DNA of 32,090 bases from positions 1 through 32,090 of the IMG/VR virus record IMGVR_UViG_3300031773_000019. One strand, given 5' to 3'. The notes under the pieces are model-generated. The model made no database searches, was not told the origin of the DNA, and saw only the letters and a list, made by a program, of their open reading frames with translations. This stretch comes from a virus. Within the stretch, counting starts at the first letter, position 1; the number at the start of each line of letters is the position of its first letter. A program made the translations under genes and the position numbers. Below are positions 26,401 through 32,090 of the stretch, one piece after another.

Positions 26401-29400
26401 CCAACCTTAACTGTAATAGTTGTAGCAGTTGTGGATGCAATAGAAATAGCCGTATCGTAAGCAGGATCTTCACCTCTAGGATAATAATGAGTGGAAGCAC
26501 CAGCATCCAATCCACATGTCATTGCAATACCAGTAAATATTACATCTTGATCAACACTATATCCATGAACTCCGGAAGTAGTAACAGTTACAATACCACT
26601 TGATGCATGATAATCAAATGCTGAAATATTTTTAGGTCCGGAATATAAACATGTAAAGGCAATTCCCGATAATACAACTTCATTACCAACTGCTAATTCA
26701 TGAGGAAGTAAAGTAGTAACTGTACTCATACCTGTTATTGAATTATATCCAACATTCATTATAGTTTTGGGTTTGTAGAATATATGTGGATTTGTTATTG
26801 CAACACCAGTTAGAGATCCAGTAGATCCAATAGTAGCAGTACCGATAGAAACTATATTAGTAGCAGTAAGATCTTCCTGTTGAATGGAAACGTTAACCGT
26901 TTGACCAATTCCACTTCTATATCCAGATCCACTATAACCAATAGAAATGAGAGATACAGTTCCTGCTGTTGAAACTTTTGCTGTCCCCCCAGCAGCTACT
27001 AGTGGTTGATACCCCAACCCTTCAGTAGAACCAACTGAAACAATTACTCCACCAATTGGATATGGAGATATATTAATGTCATCATTTATGGTAGGATAAT
27101 CTCCTGTAAAAGTAATAGATGTAATACCCGAAGATTCTTCTAGAATATAATTACTTAAAGCTCCTCTTCCTTGCCATATACTGTTAATTAAAACTACTCC
27201 ATCCGAAGTTATGCCCGTAATATCCGATCCATTCGCTTTTAAAGTAAATTCATTATTGATACCATCAAAATTTTGAGAAATATCATCAAAAACGTAATTA
27301 TTAAAGTATGCATCAGTAGAAGATCCGGTAATACCTGATTTCATAAAGACCCTTCCTTGGAAGGTGGATGATGTAGATATCCCAGTCCAATCCCTATCAT
27401 CCGGGGGATTTGTCACACTTCCAATAGGAATATTACCATGTGGAGCTTCCACATAATTTAAAACATTATCTACAATATTATAATTTCCGTCAATCTTAGT
27501 AATTAAGTCACCAGTTCCATATCCAGCTAAAACCGTTCCCAACCATGGTCTACGAACTCTCATCATATTGGTACTTCCAATACCCACCCCTTCAATCTTC
27601 ATTATTTCAGTACCAATCTTAATCAGATCTCCACCATAGAATGAAGTAATTCCTGAGAACTCAATTATATTATCAGTAGTAAATATTTGGTCTGCAAGTG
27701 TAGTCGTAACAGCAGTAGATACTACAGGAGATTGAATAATATTATCAAGGGCATTAATTATTTTTGTATTTTGATTTGTTGCAACAAACCTATGTGAAGT
27801 TCCAATACCAACACTTGTAATATCTACTGTTGTTGGAACAACGTTCAATGCATCTTCTGCATTTCTAGCAATCTTAATTGCATCATCACTAATTTTGACA
27901 ACAAATAATTCTTCTGGCAAATATTCGGTAACACCAACACCAGAGAAGCTAGTTGCCGCAATTCCAATTGCAGAAGTAGCAGTTCCAACATGAGTATAAT
28001 TAATTCTTTCTCCTGTTACATAAAAATGATTTGGTATCTTAATAGTATCATCACTAACACTTACAATAGTAGAATCATCCCCTAAGAAATATCTTTCAAA
28101 AATACCATAATTTTTATGTGTTAAACCAAATGCTCTCTTAATATCTCTCTCTGTTCCTTCATACTCTCCAAATCCAGATCTTATAGATCCATTATTGAAA
28201 GAAATCTCATCTTGAGTATCATCTTGAATTCTTAAGGCATTCATGAAGACATTTACTTCAATATCAATGCTGGGTAGTGGAGTAAATACAAGTTCAACAG
28301 TTGATCCATTTAATCTAGAACCAATTGTACCCAATCCAGCAGCAGTCTCTATATTTGCCCATTCAACATCAAAAGTATCCCCACTTCCAGCAACATAATT
28401 ATCAACAACAGCAACTTCAGATAACTGATATTCGTTATTAGTTTTATCACAAACTTGAACTAGAAAATAACCAGCATCATAAGCATCTTCATATTCACAG
28501 ATTACATTTTCTGTTGGAGATCCTGAAGAAGCAATAGTTGTAGTGACAGATTCTAATCTAGCATGCTTCATCTGAACCGTTCCAATACCAGTATAGGTTG
28601 AATTTGCCAACCCAACTGTAATTGTATTAACAGCAGCAGTTGTACCTATACCAGCGTTTGGAATAAAATCAACTTTTAGTGAAGAACCATCCAGATAAGG
28701 TAAATAAGTTCCATATCCAGCTGATGAATATCCACCCAAACTAGTCATCAACTGTCCATATTCTGTAATAGCAACATCTGTTCCATTATGAACAATATTA
28801 AGCTCAGTAAATTCAAATTCATTTGAATTAATAGTGGATCCATCTCCACCCACATCTGGGGTTACTTCAACTAAAATCTTTGCCGAACTATAAGTACTTG
28901 CAATACTCACAATAGTAGTTGTAGTACCAGTAGAAACATTAGTACTATGGGTTTCAACAAGAGAAATTCCTCCAATACTAGTTGTTCCAACTCCTAATAT
29001 ATTATCATCAAGATTATAAGAAAGAGCTGTAATCCAATAATCATTTACTGAAGATTTTGTAGGATAGAATAATACTTCACCTTCTGAACCTACAATTTTA
29101 AAATCAAAAGATCCTTGATCATATACACTTTCTACTCGTCCATACTGGTTAATATATCCATTAGCACCATCATGAATTAAATCAACAATCATTAATTGCC
29201 GTTGAGCAGTATATCTTTGATCTTGAACATAAGTAATAAATTTCCTCGCTCTCATTTCCGATAATAGGAACCTATCAACTATACTAAATGCAGTTGCTCT
29301 GGGATGGCTATTAAATTGAGAACTAAAATCATCAACTGACAGAACCCTATTTCCCTTAGATTCCATATAATCTTGAAGGACTCTATTGGCAAATATAATT

Positions 29401-32090
29401 TCTGTTGAAACTATCTTACCATCTAGATTTAATGCATTTTCTTTAACTAAATCAAATCCATATACACAATTTAAACTAGCTGATCCATACAAGTCATTAA
29501 CAACTTCAACAGATGTTAAATTGGTTGTTAATCCAACAATTGCATCCATTTCATTATTATCAGAGTTAGGAATTGGGGATAAAATTTGGTGATCACCAAA
29601 TTTTTTAAATCCTAATGTATGATTTAAAGCAGAAACAACATCATACCAAGTATCATAAGTTACAGTAGAACTTAATGAATAAGAGAAATTCTGATAATAA
29701 TCACTATCTTGCAATCTCTGCATATTGTAATTCAGAACTCCAGAATCAGTTCTCCATCCATCTATAACTTCAGAAAATGGACCCACATTTGCATATGCAT
29801 CATATTCCCTAATAGAAGAAGCAATTCCTTGAGATTTTGAAGTTAATCCTTCAATTCTCTCATTAACTATAAAATTATCTAATGGGTTAGTTGATATTCT
29901 TAATATACCTGTTTTACCATTCCAATATTCAACAGTTCCTTTAGAAGAATTAGATTCAACAGTTTCACCTATAACATAATCATTTGGTTTTAAATCAACT
30001 TTAAATAGAGGAAAATGCTTTTCGGGAATAATCCTTGCACTAGAATTAATAGTATCAAAAAGTCCAGGAATTTCACCATCATCAAGATAATTATCCAAAG
30101 AATAAGTAACACTTCCAATTCCACCTATATTCTCATCAACCTCTGTTAATGTGAAAAGATTATAATCATACTTTTTAGAATCATATCCAATTCCAGTAGA
30201 TCCTACACCTACACTTACTCCTTCAATTAATACTTTATCATTTACAGCAAAGGGGAAACTATTTGCAGTGCTAAACCCAACTGCCATTGTAACTGTTACA
30301 TCCTTTGTAATAGTATTAAATCCAACAGTAGAAATTCCTACACCATTAGTATTGTTTACGGGAATAACTGTAGGAGGTACATCATAAAGAATATAAGTAT
30401 TCTTTAAAATATCTACTTTATATTGTCCTAAAGTATATTTCAAATGTATATCATCAACTAGATCTCCAGTCTTACCATCTAGAACAACTAAATTTGGAGA
30501 AGTAGTATATCCTCTACCTACCGAAGTTACACCAACCGACTCTAAAGATGTAAAGGGACTTATAGTTATGATTTGTGGTAATCCCACACTAGGTGCTAAA
30601 GTAGTGTCAGATGCAAAATCAAATCCTATATTATTAATCTTTGTTTTTGTAATTTTACCGATAGATTTACTATCCAAATCAATTTCAGCACCTTTACCAG
30701 ATGAAGTTGTAATAGTTGTAATACCAGGAACTTCATAATAATTACTACCAACATTCTTTATTTGAAATTTAGTAATAGGTCCTAAAGTAGAAGAAGAATC
30801 AGTTTCATAGGATAAGCGTGGCCCACCAGTTATTGAAGATGCATAAGAAGTCTTTTCAGGAGGCTCTGGCAAAGTATATGTAAATGAAGTATTAGAATCT
30901 ACAGTAATTCCCTGTCTTCCATTATATACACTCTTCTTAGACTGAATTTGATTATAAGACTTCACAGTAGTGTCTATAATAATTTCTTCTTTAATTGAAG
31001 GCAAATTACTTTCATAAAGAGGATCGAACCTATAATATAAGATATCAGGGATATTCTCATTAACAATTAAAGTTACTTTAGCATCAGCATCTATACCAAC
31101 CCTACCAGATCTCTTAACATTAAACTCTTTAATGTTAACATTTTTCTCCCACAATTGCGTATATGTATTATCACTATAGAAGTTAAGTTCAAATGCCGAA
31201 TATGAAGTTCCTTGATTAGTATATCCTAAAGAAGAATCACTAAGATCAAATATAGCTGTAGAATTCTTATATACTTTTAAAGCAGGATTAATAGGTCCAA
31301 TATTTCCACTTGAAGTACTTCCAAGTCCAACAATAGATGGTTTGGGTTGTATAGATTCATAATAAGTATCAGATAACTTAAAGTTATTATTATCAATTTT
31401 AACTATGTAATACATTCCTTCATTAGAAAGACCTTCAACAGGAGTAGTGGCAGTATGAACAATCTTTTCTCCTGTTACAAATCCATGATCTGTTAAACTA
31501 ATTGTATTTGTTTCTGTATTAACACCTGAAGAAGTAAAGGTTTTTATTCCTACCAGAACTCTTCTATTATAATCATTATATTTGACTACAAATGTAGAAG
31601 CAATAGAAGGACTTATATCAATATAAACATTATTATTATTCACTAACCCATGAGTCTGACCAGTTGCTACTGTTACTAATTGCCTATTAGCTTCTCCAGT
31701 TATTTGATCATAATTTGTTTTAAGACTATGATAAACTCCAGTTCCTACTCCACTAAAATATAAAGTAGAGTTAGCTGTTGTTGCTATACCAACCCAAGTA
31801 CCCGTTGTACCTAATCCAACTGTAACAGTAGATAATCCAATTAAAGAATCACTTATTTTTGCAACATAAAGAGTATCTCCGTCGGTGAAAGTAGATACTC
31901 CTGTTGCCGGATCATCTCCCAATCTAACAACTGCAATACCTGTTCCATTACCAGGAGAATATGTTAATTTATCTCCTGTTGCCAAATTATGATGGGGAAT
32001 ATAAACTGTTTTAGTAGGAATAAAGATTTCACTTATTCCAGCACCAGGATTAGAGAAATAAAGAGTAGAACCAATACCCACAGCTGCAGT
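23415..32090 (-). CDS. Giant gp7-like baseplate protein, 5' end outside window
   Basis: At least 2891 codons are visible. The frame is open to the right edge, and the GTG at 32079-32081 is an internal Val of a repeat (VGIGST), so the true start lies outside. T4 gp7 has 1032 residues. The assignment rests mainly on its place directly before gp8. A non-repetitive core (nt about 29050-29830) contains VGPFSEVIDGWRTDSG, YYQNFSYSLSS, ALNHTLGFKKFG, VDRFLLSEMRARKFITYVQDQRYTAQRQ and similar segments. The remainder is a mosaic of beta repeats: GIG(T/S)T strings, GxGY units, and four modules with a C-x-x-D...H-x-YPR-x-x-DP motif (nt about 25500-26560). The C-terminus ends in RSVSLKSKNYSV. A large wedge/baseplate role is very likely; gp7 identity is moderately likely. 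Confidence 0.8.
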   Translation of the reverse strand, partial: TAAVGIGSTLYFSNPGAGISEIFIPTKTVYIPHHNLATGDKLTYSPGNGTGIAVVRLGDDPATGVSTFTDGDTLYVAKISDSLIGLSTVTVGLGTTGTWVGIATTANSTLYFSGVGTGVYHSLKTNYDQITGEANRQLVTVATGQTHGLVNNNNVYIDISPSIASTFVVKYNDYNRRVLVGIKTFTSSGVNTETNTISLTDHGFVTGEKIVHTATTPVEGLSNEGMYYIVKIDNNNFKLSDTYYESIQPKPSIVGLGSTSSGNIGPINPALKVYKNSTAIFDLSDSSLGYTNQGTSYSAFELNFYSDNTYTQLWEKNVNIKEFNVKRSGRVGIDADAKVTLIVNENIPDILYYRFDPLYESNLPSIKEEIIIDTTVKSYNQIQSKKSVYNGRQGITVDSNTSFTYTLPEPPEKTSYASSITGGPRLSYETDSSSTLGPITKFQIKNVGSNYYEVPGITTITTSSGKGAEIDLDSKSIGKITKTKINNIGFDFASDTTLAPSVGLPQIITISPFTSLESVGVTSVGRGYTTSPNLVVLDGKTGDLVDDIHLKYTLGQYKVDILKNTYILYDVPPTVIPVNNTNGVGISTVGFNTITKDVTVTMAVGFSTANSFPFAVNDKVLIEGVSVGVGSTGIGYDSKKYDYNLFTLTEVDENIGGIGSVTYSLDNYLDDGEIPGLFDTINSSARIIPEKHFPLFKVDLKPNDYVIGETVESNSSKGTVEYWNGKTGILRISTNPLDNFIVNERIEGLTSKSQGIASSIREYDAYANVGPFSEVIDGWRTDSGVLNYNMQRLQDSDYYQNFSYSLSSTVTYDTWYDVVSALNHTLGFKKFGDHQILSPIPNSDNNEMDAIVGLTTNLTSVEVVNDLYGSASLNCVYGFDLVKENALNLDGKIVSTEIIFANRVLQDYMESKGNRVLSVDDFSSQFNSHPRATAFSIVDRFLLSEMRARKFITYVQDQRYTAQRQLMIVDLIHDGANGYINQYGRVESVYDQGSFDFKIVGSEGEVLFYPTKSSVNDYWITALSYNLDDNILGVGTTSIGGISLVETHSTNVSTGTTTTIVSIASTYSSAKILVEVTPDVGGDGSTINSNEFEFTELNIVHNGTDVAITEYGQLMTSLGGYSSAGYGTYLPYLDGSSLKVDFIPNAGIGTTAAVNTITVGLANSTYTGIGTVQMKHARLESVTTTIASSGSPTENVICEYEDAYDAGYFLVQVCDKTNNEYQLSEVAVVDNYVAGSGDTFDVEWANIETAAGLGTIGSRLNGSTVELVFTPLPSIDIEVNVFMNALRIQDDTQDEISFNNGSIRSGFGEYEGTERDIKRAFGLTHKNYGIFERYFLGDDSTIVSVSDDTIKIPNHFYVTGERINYTHVGTATSAIGIAATSFSGVGVTEYLPEELFVVKISDDAIKIARNAEDALNVVPTTVDITSVGIGTSHRFVATNQNTKIINALDNIIQSPVVSTAVTTTLADQIFTTDNIIEFSGITSFYGGDLIKIGTEIMKIEGVGIGSTNMMRVRRPWLGTVLAGYGTGDLITKIDGNYNIVDNVLNYVEAPHGNIPIGSVTNPPDDRDWTGISTSSTFQGRVFMKSGITGSSTDAYFNNYVFDDISQNFDGINNEFTLKANGSDITGITSDGVVLINSIWQGRGALSNYILEESSGITSITFTGDYPTINDDINISPYPIGGVIVSVGSTEGLGYQPLVAAGGTAKVSTAGTVSLISIGYSGSGYRSGIGQTVNVSIQQEDLTATNIVSIGTATIGSTGSLTGVAITNPHIFYKPKTIMNVGYNSITGMSTVTTLLPHELAVGNEVVLSGIAFTCLYSGPKNISAFDYHASSGIVTVTTSGVHGYSVDQDVIFTGIAMTCGLDAGASTHYYPRGEDPAYDTAISIASTTATTITVKVGYGAPIDQFAHTFVSATSGAVISGGDYAHQYVSAASSAVITGGDYEHTFVSVGVGTITVTGIGSTTPTDATYTASTGDLVLTVGSGHTYTTSDTVGIGTSALIFSCSMDNNATDHTYPRSTDPIIGVNTSITAVTASTITVNVGASPLVYYQVSDATYHPSSGLSTITIGSHSLTTSTSIRLANDALTFRCAMDNYASLHTYPRSTDPGFSTALGITTTTSNTITVNVGASPIVNYNVTGADYSANVGVMTMTIGAHTLQTGESIKLATESLSFTCDKDSGVTTHRYPRKPDPFYTGSKITSLPSTTQFVTYVGISTVDTYYKSGGTVQGVIIAPRAVNNSSSKTDPAYGQVTVNNVLDDYSFQVPTGISTRSHFYARGGKIEKSMKVLFDYPLSYTNLPLQYSSSSAVGIGSSATIDIQVGQGSSIIDFEIKNTGYGYGNGQILTIPVGGSTGIPTTSGFKEFNVTIDRIVSDQFTGWSLGELETLDNVSNYIDGTRVDFPLSLAGDTVSILAARGSKIVLQDVLIVTVNDILQIPGDGYEFDGGSIITFTEAPKLEDTIKIAFYKGSGFDVIEKEVIETVKVGDNLTIGYDSSKGQASYLQQDPRTVTQINSTDLVETSAYSGPGNTQDTTLLRPVVLCRQTADKIINEKIVGKDRELYEANINPVAYIIKSVGIGSTAIYVDNIRPFFDAENENYVNTDFQNKVSFIRQETKTGAAATAVVSGLGSISSVVISDGGVGYTTAFVSIASTVGVGTTTRAFGSVTIGTSGTITGVAVTSPGVGYTYTNPPLVLISPPVSTTETNSVSSYSGDSGVIVGVGTTTNGAQPQLIFDLFIPYDSELRNATLTGTPVTLSGISTNDYFMVYESNTGAGSTSITSLDSAGSTTVGIGTSFVDNIYSVQSFENHSTSISGITTYVRRVYVNTQNLVTYGSGISTSDYFGDFSWGRIMLTSRVGINSYSAYTLNGIGTVDSGISTSMIVERSVSLKSKNYSV
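25500..26560 (-). repeat. Four about 83-residue modules with a YPR-x-x-DP motif
   Basis: Each module contains a strand pair with TITVNVG or TMTIGAH-type sequence, an (F/M)-(S/T/R)-C-x-x-D segment, an H-x-YPR-x-x-DP motif and a Thr-rich strand. The YPR codons lie near 26475, 26050, 25792 and 25540 on the plus strand. The last three modules are about 250 bases apart. The first interval is longer because of an inserted 54-base tandem repeat. Ends are approximate. Confidence 0.8.
26254..26372 (-). repeat. Two 54-base tandem units inside the YPR module array
   Basis: Two units encode HTFVSATSGAVISGGDYA and HQYVSAASSAVITGGDYE; the start of a third unit (HTFVSVG) follows. On the plus strand the shared strings GCACTTACA (ending at 26310 and 26364) and ACAAAGG (starting at 26254 and 26362) lie 54 and 108 bases apart. 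It looks like a recent internal duplication within the gp7-like gene. Confidence 0.8.

Noticed and set aside
26142-26603. Plus-strand open frame of 153 codons
   Set aside because: It lies wholly inside the gp7-like gene, opposite the GC-richer repeat array that removes stop codons by chance. The translation is Cys/Asn/Thr/Ser-rich with no recognisable domain, and no promoter or ribosome binding site was seen.
32079-32081. GTG as the start of the gp7-like gene
   Set aside because: The frame continues open to the window edge, and the GTG encodes the Val of a VGIGST repeat, so the gene is simply cut by the window boundary.
1-32090. tRNA genes, CRISPR arrays, insertion sequences or auxiliary metabolic genes
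   Set aside because: None was seen. Coding is almost continuous on one strand with structural genes, and the gaps are too short to hold a tRNA.

Overview
The window is a contiguous piece of the late structural and DNA-packaging region of a T4-like myovirus. All genes lie on the minus strand, so transcription runs from the right end (32090) to the left end (1). Gene content and order follow T4: a gp7-like protein, gp8, a very large baseplate protein, gp13, gp14, gp15, gp16, gp17, gp18, gp19, gp20. The base composition is AT-rich, the baseplate genes are enormous and rich in GIGT/GxGY motifs, and several small genes are of the kind seen in marine phages. Together these suggest a marine cyanophage or a closely related pelagic T4-like phage. 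The host cannot be fixed from this window alone.

Layout in transcription order. (1) 32090-23415: a giant gp7-like baseplate gene, cut by the window edge. (2) 23378-13624: gp8, a 2525-residue DUF4815-type structural protein, a 74-residue coiled-coil protein and a 133-residue beta-rich protein, with almost no gaps. (3) 13601-11312: neck proteins gp13 and gp14. (4) 11287-9840: tail completion protein gp15 and small terminase gp16, joined by an ATGA overlap. (5) 9798-6827: a 669-residue coiled-coil/fiber-like protein and a DUF192-domain protein whose N-terminus resembles the T4 capsid-targeting peptide. (6) 6797-4640: two small proteins and the large terminase gp17. (7) 4585-6: tail sheath gp18, tail tube gp19 and portal gp20. 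Gene 21 (prohead protease) is expected just outside the left end.

Nearly every multi-gene block or single gene is preceded by a T4-late-type -10 box (NNTAAATA). In five of nine cases the box supplies all or part of the stop codon of the preceding gene. No intergenic stretch exceeds about 55 bases. I saw no tRNA, CRISPR array, insertion sequence, attachment site or convincing terminator.

The genes together specify the contractile tail (baseplate wedge, sheath, tube, completion protein), the neck, the portal and the two-subunit packaging motor. The least conventional part is the block placed between the two terminase subunit genes (9798-6359), which holds four non-T4 genes. One of them, the DUF192 protein, is a candidate for a protein packaged inside the head and processed by the gp21 protease.
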